Virus record (IMG/VR): IMGVR_UViG_3300029892_000197
Location: 1-39,108 of that record
Reading direction: 5' to 3' (one strand)
Source of the DNA: a virus
DNA length: 39,108 nucleotides
Shown here in pieces: positions 22,877 to 31,420 of this stretch. Numbering within the stretch: the stretch's first letter is position 1; the number at the start of each line of letters is the position of its first letter. The position numbers and the translations under genes are program-made. Below the pieces are notes generated by a model that was not told where the DNA came from, did not search any database, and worked only from the letters and a program-made list of their open reading frames with translations.

Positions 22877-23881
22877 ATGCAGAACCCGTTCTCGAATCCC
22901 GCCTTCTCGATGGCCAATCTCACGGCCGCCATCAACCTCCTGCCGAACCGCTATGGCCGGCTGGAGTCGCTCAACCTGTTCCCGGTCAAGCCGGTGCGCT
23001 TCCGCCAGATCCTCATCGAGGAGAAGAACGGCGTGCTGAATCTTCTGCCGACGCTACCGGTGGGCAGCCCCGGTACCGTGGGACAACGTGACAAGCGCAA
23101 GATGCGCTCCTTCGTCGTGCCCCACATCCCGCACGACGACGTGGTGTTGCCCGAGGAAGTCCAGGGGCTGCGCGCCTTCGGTTCGGAAACCGAACTGGAA
23201 ACCGTTGCCGGCGTCATGGCCCGTCATCTGGAGACGATGCGCAACAAGCACGCCATCACGCTGGAACACCTGCGCATGGGGGCATTGAAAGGCATCATCC
23301 TCGATGCTGACGGCTCGACGCTCTACAACCTTTACGACGAGTTCGGCATCGCGCCGAAGGCGATCAACTTCGCGCTGACCACGGACAGCACCAACGTCCG
23401 CCAGAAGTGCGTCGATACCCTGGCGCACATTGAGCAGAACCTGCTCGGCGAGTTCATGACCGGCGTTCGCTGTCTGTGCTCGCAGGAGTTCTTTGAGAAA
23501 CTGATCGCCCACCCGAAGGTCGAGAAGGCCTACGAGAACTTCCAGCAGGGTGCAATCCTGCGTGACGATGTCCGTGCCGGCTTCACCTTTGGCGGCATCG
23601 TCTTCGAGGAGTATCGCGGCCAGGCAACCGATGGCAATGGCGCGACCCGTCGCTTCATTGCGGCGGGCGAAGCCCATGCATTCCCCGTCGGCACGATCGA
23701 CACTTTCGGTACCTACGTGGCCCCGGCGGACTTCAACGAGACCGTCAATACCCTCGGTCAGCCGCTGTACGCCAAGCAGGACTCCCGCAAGTTCGAGCGT
23801 GGTACCGATCTGCACACGCAGTCCAACCCGCTGCCGATGTGCCATCGGCCGGGTGTGCTGGTCAAACTGACGATGTCCTGA
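22877..23881 (+). CDS. Major capsid protein, lambda gpE family
   Basis: This 334-residue protein is the main shell protein, HK97 fold of the gpE group. Recognisable parts are the N-terminal NPFSNPAFSMANLTAAINLL, the block LPEEVQGLRAFGSETELETV, the segment LEHLRMGALKGIILDADGST, and the C-terminal LYAKQDSRKFERGTDLHTQS followed by PGVLVKLTMS. AAGGAG lies about 8 bp before the ATG. The stop overlaps the next start (TGATG). Confidence 0.95.
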   Translation: MQNPFSNPAFSMANLTAAINLLPNRYGRLESLNLFPVKPVRFRQILIEEKNGVLNLLPTLPVGSPGTVGQRDKRKMRSFVVPHIPHDDVVLPEEVQGLRAFGSETELETVAGVMARHLETMRNKHAITLEHLRMGALKGIILDADGSTLYNLYDEFGIAPKAINFALTTDSTNVRQKCVDTLAHIEQNLLGEFMTGVRCLCSQEFFEKLIAHPKVEKAYENFQQGAILRDDVRAGFTFGGIVFEEYRGQATDGNGATRRFIAAGEAHAFPVGTIDTFGTYVAPADFNETVNTLGQPLYAKQDSRKFERGTDLHTQSNPLPMCHRPGVLVKLTMS

Positions 23882-24165
23882 TGGTCTCGGTCAGTGATCT
23901 CTATGCTGCCGCCGGCCGGGCCGGCCTGCTGACACCCGCCACGATCGGGGGCGCGGAAGTGCTGGTGGACTTCCGTGCGCCCGATGTGGAGGTGCTCGAT
24001 GGGCTGGGATTGTCATCCGACTTTGCCATCCGCTATCCCGCCGCAGATGTGGCGCTCGCCACCGGTCACGAGCTCGTGATCGGTGGCGTTACCTACCGGG
24101 TACGGGAAGTTCGCGCGATGGGCGATGGCTCGGAGTTCTGGGCGACGCTGATGCGCCTTACTTGA
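23881..24165 (+). CDS. Head-tail joining protein, lambda gpFII-like
   Basis: This 94-residue protein matches the FII family in size and position: a short N-terminal helix (VSDLYAAAGRAGLLTPATIG) and a beta-barrel-like core (EVLVDFRAPDV, FAIRYPAADVALATGHELVI, YRVREVRAMGDGSEFWATL). FII completes the connector that receives the tail. The ATG at 23881 overlaps the capsid stop. Its 3' end overlaps by 8 bp with the reverse-strand gene at 24158-24778. Confidence 0.85.
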   Translation: MVSVSDLYAAAGRAGLLTPATIGGAEVLVDFRAPDVEVLDGLGLSSDFAIRYPAADVALATGHELVIGGVTYRVREVRAMGDGSEFWATLMRLT

Positions 24166-24778
24166 TCCAGTGGTTCCATAGCAAACGCTTGATGGCAGCG
24201 TTCGCGGCCTGTCGATCGAACCGGGCGGGATCGTAGTCGAGTCCAACCCACTCACGCATCTCCTTCGTCTCGTCGGCATACGGTTCATTCTCGAGTTTGT
24301 CGAGAAAGTCCTGGAAGGCACCCATGCCGCCAATGTTCTCTGGAGGGCATGCGCTTTCACCTTCTATGACCCAAGCATCACCCGGAGCAAGCGGCTCACC
24401 GTCGTTGTCGTCGATCCACTCGACCGAGAGGTGATGTTCCCAGTTGTCGCCGAAGTCATAGAGGTAAGTGAATCGCGATCCGGTGGCGATGAGATCGCCA
24501 ATGATCAGAGCACTTTCATCTTCTGTATGCCATTCCGGAGCGTCGTTCTTCGGATCCGGTACGCCGATGTAACGCTGGCCGATGCGGAATTGATGCAGGT
24601 GGGCATCGTGCCAACCCATGGTGGCCTGGATGACGTGATGTAGCGCCGAAAAACTTGACCGTCCGTCGATACGGATGCGTCGCCACACCGGTGGCTGGCT
24701 TCCGGCTAGTTCGATACGAATTTCCATCAGGCATGGAGAGTCCGTGCTGGTTTTTTTCTTCTTGCGGGGTATGGCCAT
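24158..24778 (-). CDS. Plasmid pRiA4b ORF-3 family protein (reverse-strand cargo gene)
   Basis: This 206-residue protein matches the pRiA4b ORF-3 family: MEIRIELAGSQPPVWRRIRI, then FSALHHVIQATMGWHDAHLH, YDFGDNWEHHLSVE, ACPPENIGGMGAFQDFL and WVGLDYDPARFDRQAANAAI. The fold is known, the function in phage is not. It lies antisense between the FII-like and tail-terminator genes, breaking a late operon, so it is a moron-type insertion. The ATG at 24778 has GAGGAGG about 11 bp upstream, and a TAAAAT box (24804-24809, minus strand) may be its own -10. The GC content looks lower than that of the neighbours. A stop overlap of 8 bp shows tight packing. Confidence 0.9.
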   Translation of the reverse strand: MAIPRKKKKTSTDSPCLMEIRIELAGSQPPVWRRIRIDGRSSFSALHHVIQATMGWHDAHLHQFRIGQRYIGVPDPKNDAPEWHTEDESALIIGDLIATGSRFTYLYDFGDNWEHHLSVEWIDDNDGEPLAPGDAWVIEGESACPPENIGGMGAFQDFLDKLENEPYADETKEMREWVGLDYDPARFDRQAANAAIKRLLWNHWIK

Positions 24779-24833
24779 CAAAACGATTCCTCCTCGAACC
24801 CGAATTTTACGAATCCCATTCTGAAAGGACACG

Positions 24834-25274
24834 ATGAACTCCATCCGGGAACGCATTCTCCAGGCACTGACCAGTCGCCTGGCACCCATCGCACAGGGCG
24901 AAGGCGCCCAGATCCTGCGCTCACCAACCACCGCAGTCACCCGCGAGGCTTCGCCGGCACTGCTGATCTTTCCCGAGGCGGAGTCCATCGCCCAGCGCGC
25001 CAACGACCGCATCGAGCGGCATCTGGTCGTCCGCCTCGTGGCACTGGCGCGTGCCACCGACACCGAACCGGCTGAAGTGACCGCCGACCGGTTGATGGTG
25101 GCCTGTCACACCGCGCTGTTCTCCGATCCGAACTTGGGCGGCACCACCCTCGGACTCCAGGAACTCGATTGCGATTGGGACATCGAGGATGCCGATGCCA
25201 CGGCCGCCGCAATTCCGGCGCGCTACCAGATCACCTACCGCACCCTGGTCCATGACCTGACGGCCCAGGGCTGA
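24834..25274 (+). CDS. Tail terminator or tail completion protein
   Basis: This 146-residue protein begins MNSIRERILQALTSRLAPIA and has a mixed core with LIFPEAESIAQRANDRIERH and LVVRLVALARATDTEP, ending in IPARYQITYRTLVHDLTAQG. The size, fold pattern and place between FII and the tail tube suit a gpU-like tail terminator, which stops tube growth and binds the head. The family assignment rests mainly on position. It starts 56 bp downstream of the reverse cargo gene with AAAGGA before the ATG, so tail expression may need its own upstream readthrough past that gene. Confidence 0.75.
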   Translation: MNSIRERILQALTSRLAPIAQGEGAQILRSPTTAVTREASPALLIFPEAESIAQRANDRIERHLVVRLVALARATDTEPAEVTADRLMVACHTALFSDPNLGGTTLGLQELDCDWDIEDADATAAAIPARYQITYRTLVHDLTAQG

Positions 25275-25303
25275 CATTCACTTCCACCATAGGAGCAACC
25301 ACA

Positions 25304-26038
25304 ATGGCCTATTTCTCCGGTCAGGGGCGCGTATTCATCGGCGCCCGCACCAGCGGCGGCAATCCTGCCGGCCTCAACTTTGTCGGCAACGTTCCCGACC
25401 TCAAGGTATCTCTCTCGGTCGAGACCCTCGAGCATCAGGAATCGCAGTCCGGCCAGCGGCTCACCGATCTGCAGATCATCAAGGGCAAGAAAGGCGAGTT
25501 TGCCTGCACCCTGGAAGAACTTATCCCGAGCAATCTCGAACTGGCGCTCTACGGCAGCACCACGGTCGTGACTACCGGCACCGTGACTGACGAGGCCATT
25601 GCGACGACGGCCGAAGCCAACAAGTTGTATCTGCTCGGCAAGCAGAACGTGTCGTCCTTGGTGGTGAAAGCAGGAGCGACCACGGTCGCCAACACGAAAT
25701 ACACCGTGAATGCCAAGCACGGTTCCTTCCAATTCACCGACGTCACCGGCGTCACTGGGGCCATCACCGCCAGCTATTCCTACGGAGCAGCCAACGTGAC
25801 GGCGATGTTCACCCAGCCCTTGCCGGAGCGCTGGGTACGCTTCGAGGGACTCAATACCGCCGATTCGAACCGTGAAGTGGTCATCGATCTTTACCGAGTG
25901 GCCATCAACCCGGCCAAGGAACTGTCGGTGATCACCAGCGACCTGCTCAAGTTCGAGTTGTCCGGTCAGGTACTTGCCGATCTGACCAAGTCGGCCAGTG
26001 GTGAGTTGGGTCAATTCGGCCGGATCGTCCTCCTGTGA
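25304..26038 (+). CDS. Major tail tube protein, lambda gpV-like
   Basis: This 244-residue protein is the tail tube subunit: GRVFIGARTSGGNPAGLNFV, NVPDLKVSLSVETLEHQESQ, then FACTLEELIPSNLELALYGS, and the late block RWVRFEGLNTADSNREVVID. The middle (about 95-170) holds Thr/Ala-rich strands, probably an Ig-like or surface loop. It sits immediately before the tail assembly chaperone, as in lambda. TAGGAG precedes the ATG. The stop overlaps the next GTG start. Confidence 0.93.
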   Translation: MAYFSGQGRVFIGARTSGGNPAGLNFVGNVPDLKVSLSVETLEHQESQSGQRLTDLQIIKGKKGEFACTLEELIPSNLELALYGSTTVVTTGTVTDEAIATTAEANKLYLLGKQNVSSLVVKAGATTVANTKYTVNAKHGSFQFTDVTGVTGAITASYSYGAANVTAMFTQPLPERWVRFEGLNTADSNREVVIDLYRVAINPAKELSVITSDLLKFELSGQVLADLTKSASGELGQFGRIVLL

Positions 26039-26430
26039 AAAAGCCCACTGATCCCCTGGACGTTCTGCCACCCGTCCCGGTCGAGATGCGCGTGGCGGAG
26101 CAGACGCTCGCGCTCACGCCCCTCGTGCTGGGTGAACTGCCGGCTTTCGCCAAGGCCATTCAGCCCTTTACGGCGGATCTCGCCATCGAACCGGACTGGC
26201 TACGTCTTCTGGGCAGTCATGGTGATTCCATGATCGAAGCCATGGCCATCGCCAGCCGCCAGCCCCGCGATTGGATTGCAGGCCTGGAGCTGGATGATGC
26301 AGTCTGCCTTGCACAGGCCCTGTTCGAGGTGAATGCGGATTTTTTTATCCAGCGGGTAGTGCCGAAGTTGGGCGAGGCAGTGAGCCGCATCGGCAGTCAG
26401 TTGGCTGGGCCGACGCCTGTCAGCGCCTGA
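26035..26430 (+). CDS. Tail assembly chaperone, G-type product
   Basis: This 131-residue protein begins at GTG 26035 inside the tail tube stop and has VEMRVAEQTLALTPLVLGEL, LPAFAKAIQPFTADL and helices through LVDDAVCLAQALF-like text at LELDDAVCLAQALFEVNADF. It lies between the tail tube and the tape measure, where lambda encodes gpG. It probably keeps the tape measure protein soluble and recruits tail tube subunits. A T7 slippery tract near its end (26340-26346) gives access to a longer GT-type product. Confidence 0.85.
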   Translation: MKKPTDPLDVLPPVPVEMRVAEQTLALTPLVLGELPAFAKAIQPFTADLAIEPDWLRLLGSHGDSMIEAMAIASRQPRDWIAGLELDDAVCLAQALFEVNADFFIQRVVPKLGEAVSRIGSQLAGPTPVSA

Positions 26431-26630
26431 TTGCGAATGGCCATGCCTGGCAGGACATCCGGCACTACACCCTGGCGCAGGTCGACGCTTGGCTCGACGC
26501 CATCCATCGGCAGGAGCAGCGGCAACTGGCCAATCTGCTTACGGTCATTGCCACCGGTAGCCAGGGGACGGGCGAGGCCATCCGCAAGGCCATTCAGAGC
26601 CTCACCGCACCATGCTCAAAATCTCCCTGA
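26035..26630 (+). CDS. Tail assembly chaperone, GT-type product by -1 frameshift
   Basis: A second product is made if ribosomes slip -1 on T TTT TTT at 26340-26346. The frame 0 gene is read through 26346 (104 codons), then from 26346 in the -1 frame to the TGA at 26628-26630, giving 198 residues. The -1 frame is open from 26298 to 26627, has no start codon of its own, and encodes a T-like domain: WADACQRLIANGHAWQDIRH, YTLAQVDAWLDAIHRQEQRQ. This is the lambda G/GT arrangement. The last 19 bp overlap the DUF6441 start. Confidence 0.85.
26340..26346 (+). promoter_or_regulatory. Slippery heptamer T TTT TTT
   Basis: Seven T bases in the phase X XXY YYZ of the upstream frame lie at the only point where both frames overlap with a classic slip site. 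Downstream bases are GC-rich, but no clear pseudoknot is visible by eye. Transcriptional slippage on the T7 run could also yield the product. Confidence 0.75.
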
Positions 26631-27262
26631 CCACCTCGGGTCTGCTCGACAAGGGTGAATTGGCCGCCTGGACCCGCTCACGTCGCGAGGCGATTCACAA
26701 GGCGGTCGGCCTGGGGATGCGTGACAGCAGCCGCAGCCTGACGGAAGCACTACGCACTCGCATGCAGTCCGATCTGGCGATCCGCAAGCCGGCCTTCCTG
26801 CGCTCGATGCGTGCCAAGGTGCTGGATCGGGATCCATCGCGGTTACCGGCCTTGCTGGTGGGGTCACGGGTTTCCTGGCTGGGTGTGCATGTGCGAGGGG
26901 CGACCCTGATCGGCAAGATGCTGATCCCGCTGACCGAGTCCGGGAGACGGATGGGCCGCAAGGCCTTCGCCCGTGTGATCGACACACTGATGCGTTCCGG
27001 CAATGCCTGGTTCATTCGCAAGGACGGCAAGGTCATTCTGATGGCGGAGAACATTAAAGAGAACACCTCGGCCCTGACGCGCTTCAAGCGCGCTGAGCGA
27101 CAGCGCACCGGGGCGAAATCGATCAAGCGTGGCCAGGAGATTCCGATCGCCGTCCTGGTACCCCGCGTCACCCTGAAACGCCGCTTCGACTTCGACGGGA
27201 CGGTGCGGCGTGCGATGCCGCAACTGGCTCAATCCATCAATCGCTACTTGAACCGCAACTGA
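26612..27262 (+). CDS. DUF6441 family protein, tail completion candidate
   Basis: This 216-residue basic protein starts MLKISLTTSGLLDKGELAAW and has WTRSRREAIHKAVGLGMRDS and LRSMRAKVLDRDPSRLPALL, which resemble what I recall of DUF6441 proteins of siphophages. A minor tail or completion role is likely from its place between chaperone and tape measure; proteins with this pattern in other phages are compared to gpZ. The ATG at 26612 overlaps the frameshifted chaperone end by 19 bp. Function remains unproven. Confidence 0.7.
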   Translation: MLKISLTTSGLLDKGELAAWTRSRREAIHKAVGLGMRDSSRSLTEALRTRMQSDLAIRKPAFLRSMRAKVLDRDPSRLPALLVGSRVSWLGVHVRGATLIGKMLIPLTESGRRMGRKAFARVIDTLMRSGNAWFIRKDGKVILMAENIKENTSALTRFKRAERQRTGAKSIKRGQEIPIAVLVPRVTLKRRFDFDGTVRRAMPQLAQSINRYLNRN

Positions 27263-27263
27263 T

Positions 27264-29840
27264 ATGGCTTCCGATCGCGCACAAATCCTCATCACCGCCG
27301 TCGACCAGACCCGGACCGCCCTGGATGGCATCCGGAACAACCTCGGGCGTCTGGGTGACGAGACCCGCCGTGTGCAGGGATTGCTGGCAGGCTTGGGTGT
27401 CTCGCTCACGCTGGGCGCGTTCGCGGCACTGGTCAAGGGAGCGATCGATTCAGCCGATGAACTGAACAAACTCTCGCAGAAAATCGGCATCTCGGTCGAG
27501 GCATTGTCGACGCTGCAGTTCGCCGCCCAGTTGTCAGATGTCGGGCTTGATACCTTAAAGACCGGCCTGAAAGGACTCTCTGCCAACCTGACGGAAGCAC
27601 GTTCGGGACTGGGCGAAGGCGCCGCTCTGTTTCAGGCGCTCGGTGTCTCGGTCGAGGATACAGCGGGAAATCTCAAGTCATCGGACACGATCCTGCTGGA
27701 GATTGCCGATCGCTTCGCCAGTTTCGAGGACGGAGCCACCAAGACGGCCCTGGCGGTCAAGCTCTTCGGCAAGAGCGGAATGGACATGATCCCGTTCCTG
27801 AACCAGGGATCATCGGGAATCCGCGCACTGATGCAGGAAGCCGAAGGGCTCGGCTTGAAGTTGTCGACCGAAACCGCTCAGGCGGCCGAAGCGTTCAACG
27901 ACAACCTGACGGCACTCAAAGCCTCGTCTTCCGGGTTAGGCATTTCGTTGGCCACCGAGTTGCTGGCACCCTTGCGTGTGGTCACCGACGCCATCCGCGA
28001 AGGTCAGGGAGAAGCAACCGGCTTCGCAGCCATTCTTGGCGGCGCCCTCAAAACCACCCTGGAGGCGATTCTCGTCCTCGGCGTGAATGTCGCCTACGTC
28101 TTCAAGTCGATGGGCACCGAGATCGGTGGCATGGCCGCGCAACTCACCGCGCTGGCACGCCTCGATATCCGTGGTTTCAAGGCGATCGGCGAAGCCATGC
28201 GTGAAGATGCGGCCAAGGCGCGTGCCGAGGTCGATGCCTTGTCGGCGCGCATCCTCAATCCGCCCCAGGCACGCCCGGCAGGGCCTGCGTCATCCAGCCC
28301 TACTGCGGGAAATGCGGGTGCGGCGACGGAAGACATGCAGCGCATGGCCTGCGTGCTTTCGGGTGGGGAATGGCGTGGCGGGCGCTGCGTCAAGAAAGGC
28401 GCGGAAGCCAAGGACAACACTGCAGCCCGCCTGGCCGTCCTCAAGGCACAGGCCGACGCCGAGTTCCGTCTGCTCAAGACCGGGCTTGATCAGCAGAAGG
28501 CCGCGCTTGAACGGGCCCTGGATGATCGCCTGGTGTCGATTCGGGACTACTACGCGCAAAAGACTCGTCTTGAGCAGGCGGCCATCGACGAGGATGTTTC
28601 CCGCAAGACCGAGGAACGCAATGCCCAGCAACAGATGGCTCGTGGCGGGAAAGACGAGGCCACCCGGCTGCGGGCCATGGCCGAGGTCAAGAAGCTCGAT
28701 GGCGAGATAGCCGTTTTGGCACAACAGCGCGGTGAGATCGAGGTGGCCAATGCCCATACGGCGGCCAATGCCGAAAGGCAACTCGCCACCGAACTCGCGC
28801 GAGTACGTGATCGGCTCGCTGAGGTGCGGGGTGGCACAGGTGGTGACAGTACACGCGCCCGCTTGCAACGCGAATATCAGCCCCTGATCGAGCAGTTGCA
28901 GCGCATGGGCGATACCGCCGGTACGCAGGATGTGGCGAGGCTGATCGATGTCGAGTCGGATCTGGCGGAACTGGCCCGCTTCGAGCGTCAGTACCAGATC
29001 GCGACCGAGCGGCTGTCGCTGCGGGGTCGGGAACTCCAGGTTCAGAAGGAGGCGGGCCTCATCACCGAAACCCAGATGCGGCAGACGCTGCTGGGACTGC
29101 AGGCCGAGACGGCAAGGGAGGTCGAAGCACTGATCCCCAAGATGGAGCGACTCGCGCAATCGACGGGCTCCGAGGAAGCGGTCAATCGGGTTGCGCGGCT
29201 GAAGATCGAAATTGCCAGCCTCAAGACAGTGACGGACGAGGTGGCAGTACGCATCAATGGCGACACACAGAACGCCTTTGCCACGATGTTCGAGCAGATC
29301 GGCTCGGGCGCCAAGTCGGCCAAGGATGCCTTCGCCGATTTTGCGCGCAGCGTGCTGGCATCGATCAACCGGATCGCTTCGCAGAAACTCGCCGAGAGTT
29401 TGTTCGGGGCGATGGGAGGTGGTGGCAGTGGTGGCCTGGGTGCCTTCATCAGCGGACTGTTCAAGGGCTTCGCCACGGGTGGCCTGGTCAGCGGGCCGGG
29501 AACTTCGACCTCGGACTCGATCCCGGCGCGTCTGTCGGCCGGGGAATATGTCCTGCGGGCCGCTGCCGTGCGCCGGCTCGGCGTCGATTTCCTGCATGCC
29601 CTGAACGGCGGACTCAGTGTCCCCCGCTGGCAGGGTGTGCGTCTGGCCTTCGCCGAGGGCGGACTGGTGCCACCCGCCGCCCCGGCAACGACAGGGGGTG
29701 GGGCCGGTCAGGCGGTACGCATCGTCAATGTGATCGATCCCAGTCTTGCCGCCGACTACCTCACTTCCCCCGCTGGGGAAAAGTCGATTCTCAACATCCT
29801 CTCGCGCAATGGCTCGGCCGTGCGTGAGATTCTGCGTTAG
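27264..29840 (+). CDS. Tail tape measure protein
   Basis: This 858-residue protein sets tail length. Its N terminus contains SDRAQILITAVDQTRTALDG, typical of tape measure proteins; then a long helical region, with coiled-coil character at about 400-600 (DAEFRLLKTGLDQQKAALER). A C-terminal hydrophobic and Gly-rich zone (about 715-745) precedes the conserved SGPGTSTSDSIPARLSAGEY motif. It has no lysozyme domain. It is the largest gene in the window and starts one base after the previous stop. Confidence 0.93.
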   Translation: MASDRAQILITAVDQTRTALDGIRNNLGRLGDETRRVQGLLAGLGVSLTLGAFAALVKGAIDSADELNKLSQKIGISVEALSTLQFAAQLSDVGLDTLKTGLKGLSANLTEARSGLGEGAALFQALGVSVEDTAGNLKSSDTILLEIADRFASFEDGATKTALAVKLFGKSGMDMIPFLNQGSSGIRALMQEAEGLGLKLSTETAQAAEAFNDNLTALKASSSGLGISLATELLAPLRVVTDAIREGQGEATGFAAILGGALKTTLEAILVLGVNVAYVFKSMGTEIGGMAAQLTALARLDIRGFKAIGEAMREDAAKARAEVDALSARILNPPQARPAGPASSSPTAGNAGAATEDMQRMACVLSGGEWRGGRCVKKGAEAKDNTAARLAVLKAQADAEFRLLKTGLDQQKAALERALDDRLVSIRDYYAQKTRLEQAAIDEDVSRKTEERNAQQQMARGGKDEATRLRAMAEVKKLDGEIAVLAQQRGEIEVANAHTAANAERQLATELARVRDRLAEVRGGTGGDSTRARLQREYQPLIEQLQRMGDTAGTQDVARLIDVESDLAELARFERQYQIATERLSLRGRELQVQKEAGLITETQMRQTLLGLQAETAREVEALIPKMERLAQSTGSEEAVNRVARLKIEIASLKTVTDEVAVRINGDTQNAFATMFEQIGSGAKSAKDAFADFARSVLASINRIASQKLAESLFGAMGGGGSGGLGAFISGLFKGFATGGLVSGPGTSTSDSIPARLSAGEYVLRAAAVRRLGVDFLHALNGGLSVPRWQGVRLAFAEGGLVPPAAPATTGGGAGQAVRIVNVIDPSLAADYLTSPAGEKSILNILSRNGSAVREILR

Positions 29841-29848
29841 GAACTGCC

Positions 29849-30655
29849 ATGGCTTGGACATCCGGTACCGCTTCGGACTACCTCGACCTGCTGACCCGCC
29901 TCAAGGCCTTCGTCACCGAGCAGATGCTGCCGGCCAACGAGCGCTGGCAAGTCATGCGCTGGGTGCCGGGGCCGCCGGCCGAACTGGTGCTCAAGGGCGT
30001 CGGCCTGGCCGGCAGCGACGAAATCTATGTCGCCATCCAGACGGAGACATCGTCGGACTACGGCAACTGGAAACTGCGGGGCTATGTCACCTACAACCCT
30101 GGGGTGGCCTTCGATGCTCAGTACAACAGCAGTCAAACCTACTACGCACTGCTGACCCTGTCGGCGATGCCGTACTGGTTCGTCGCCAACGGTCGTCGCA
30201 TCGTCGTGGTGGTCAAGACCGGCACCTACTACGAGTGCGTGCACCTCGGGCTGTTCCTGCCCTATGCGACGCCGGCCCAATATCCGTATCCCCTGGTGGT
30301 GGGTGGCTCGTACAACGGCTCGACGCGCTGGAGCAACGCCTACACCTACCGCAACCATCTTCCGCGCACGGCCGGCTATTCCGGAGCGTACTGGTCGCCC
30401 ACGGGCACCTGGAACAGCAGTCCGTATTTCTGGCCGGGCACCTGGGGCAGCAATCAGCGCGAAGCCCCGGATGGCAGCTATCCGCTGTTGCCCTTCGTGA
30501 TGCAGGGGCTGGGCGAACTGGACGGCATGTACAGCGTGCCGGGCTACGGCAATTCCGTGGAGAACATCATCACCGCCAATGGCGTGGATCACCTGGTGGT
30601 GCAGGACGTGTATCGCACCGGGTACTACGACTATTGGGCACTGAAGCTCGCATAG
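29849..30655 (+). CDS. Virion structural protein, tail tip region
   Basis: This 268-residue protein is rich in Trp, Tyr and Gly and looks all-beta: PGPPAELVLKGVGLAGSDEI, YVAIQTETSSDYGNWKLRGY, MPYWFVANGRRIVVVVKTG, and a glycine-rich repeated aromatic part (about 170-215). Siphophages of this type carry such proteins between tape measure and tip genes as virion proteins. It shares an N-terminal pattern with the next gene (MA, SG, then a DLL-containing helix), suggesting duplication. The exact place in the tail is unknown. Confidence 0.65.
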   Translation: MAWTSGTASDYLDLLTRLKAFVTEQMLPANERWQVMRWVPGPPAELVLKGVGLAGSDEIYVAIQTETSSDYGNWKLRGYVTYNPGVAFDAQYNSSQTYYALLTLSAMPYWFVANGRRIVVVVKTGTYYECVHLGLFLPYATPAQYPYPLVVGGSYNGSTRWSNAYTYRNHLPRTAGYSGAYWSPTGTWNSSPYFWPGTWGSNQREAPDGSYPLLPFVMQGLGELDGMYSVPGYGNSVENIITANGVDHLVVQDVYRTGYYDYWALKLA

Positions 30656-30658
30656 ACC

Positions 30659-31420
30659 ATGGCATTCCAATCCGGCATCACCACCTCGCCGAACGACCTG
30701 CTCGACAAGATCCGGCTCTTCGCTACCACCTACTGCGGCTACACGCAGCTGATGTACCAGGCGGACTCGGGTTACTACCGGCTGCACCTGCAGCACGCGG
30801 GCAGCGGTCAATACGTCAATCTGCACTCCTGGAGCAGTTACCTCGCCGCCTACGGCTCGACCGCGTTCAGTAGCGGCCTGGCCTACGGCTCACAGACTGT
30901 ATCGGGCGGCTCGATCTCGGCCAACCTGCTTTCCGGCAGTGCCGAATACTTCCTGTTCGGCGGAGATGGCTACTGCTATTGCGTCACGCAATACACCAGC
31001 ACCATCTACAACATGCTGCTTTTCGGCACCATGACCAAGACCTGCAACTTCACGGGTGGTGCCTTTCTGTCCGATAGCTACAGCGGTGCCGTGCGCGCCG
31101 ACATCGACAGCGCGACCAATGCCTGGAAAACCGCCAACGGCTCCGGCAATACCGCGTCGCGGATGTTCTACACCAGCCTCACGCGACAACTCGACAGCTA
31201 TTCGCCGATTACCTTCAACGGGGTGACGCCGCTGTATCCGATCACCGTCGAGGTAGGACGCACCACGCCGACTTACTATTACTCGATGGTGGGCTATATC
31301 CCCGAGGTCCGCCTACTGCGCATGAACGGTCAGTACGCCAACAAGGACATCGTCACGCTTGGCAGCGACGAGTGGATGGTGTTCAGCACGTCCTATGGCG
31401 GCTACGCCTTCAAGAAATGA
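30659..31420 (+). CDS. Virion structural protein, paralogue-like partner
   Basis: This 253-residue protein is rich in Tyr, Ser and Gly and looks all-beta: YYRLHLQHAGSGQYVNLHSW, SAEYFLFGGDGYCYCVTQY, and a late ITVEVGRTTPTYYYSMVGYI segment. The first 25 residues follow the same pattern as the upstream gene. It is very likely a tail tip or adhesion component. It starts 3 bp after the previous stop with a poor ribosome binding site, so its translation is likely coupled. Its stop overlaps the next ATG. Confidence 0.65.
   Translation: MAFQSGITTSPNDLLDKIRLFATTYCGYTQLMYQADSGYYRLHLQHAGSGQYVNLHSWSSYLAAYGSTAFSSGLAYGSQTVSGGSISANLLSGSAEYFLFGGDGYCYCVTQYTSTIYNMLLFGTMTKTCNFTGGAFLSDSYSGAVRADIDSATNAWKTANGSGNTASRMFYTSLTRQLDSYSPITFNGVTPLYPITVEVGRTTPTYYYSMVGYIPEVRLLRMNGQYANKDIVTLGSDEWMVFSTSYGGYAFKK

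Noticed and set aside
26431-26658. Open frame after the chaperone gene
   Set aside because: It starts with TTG, is Arg/Ser/Pro-rich and conflicts with the -1 frame that encodes the conserved T-like domain.
28290-29861. 523-codon open frame on the minus strand
   Set aside because: It is the shadow of the tape measure gene; composition is Arg/His-rich and unlike a protein family, and it has no ribosome binding site.
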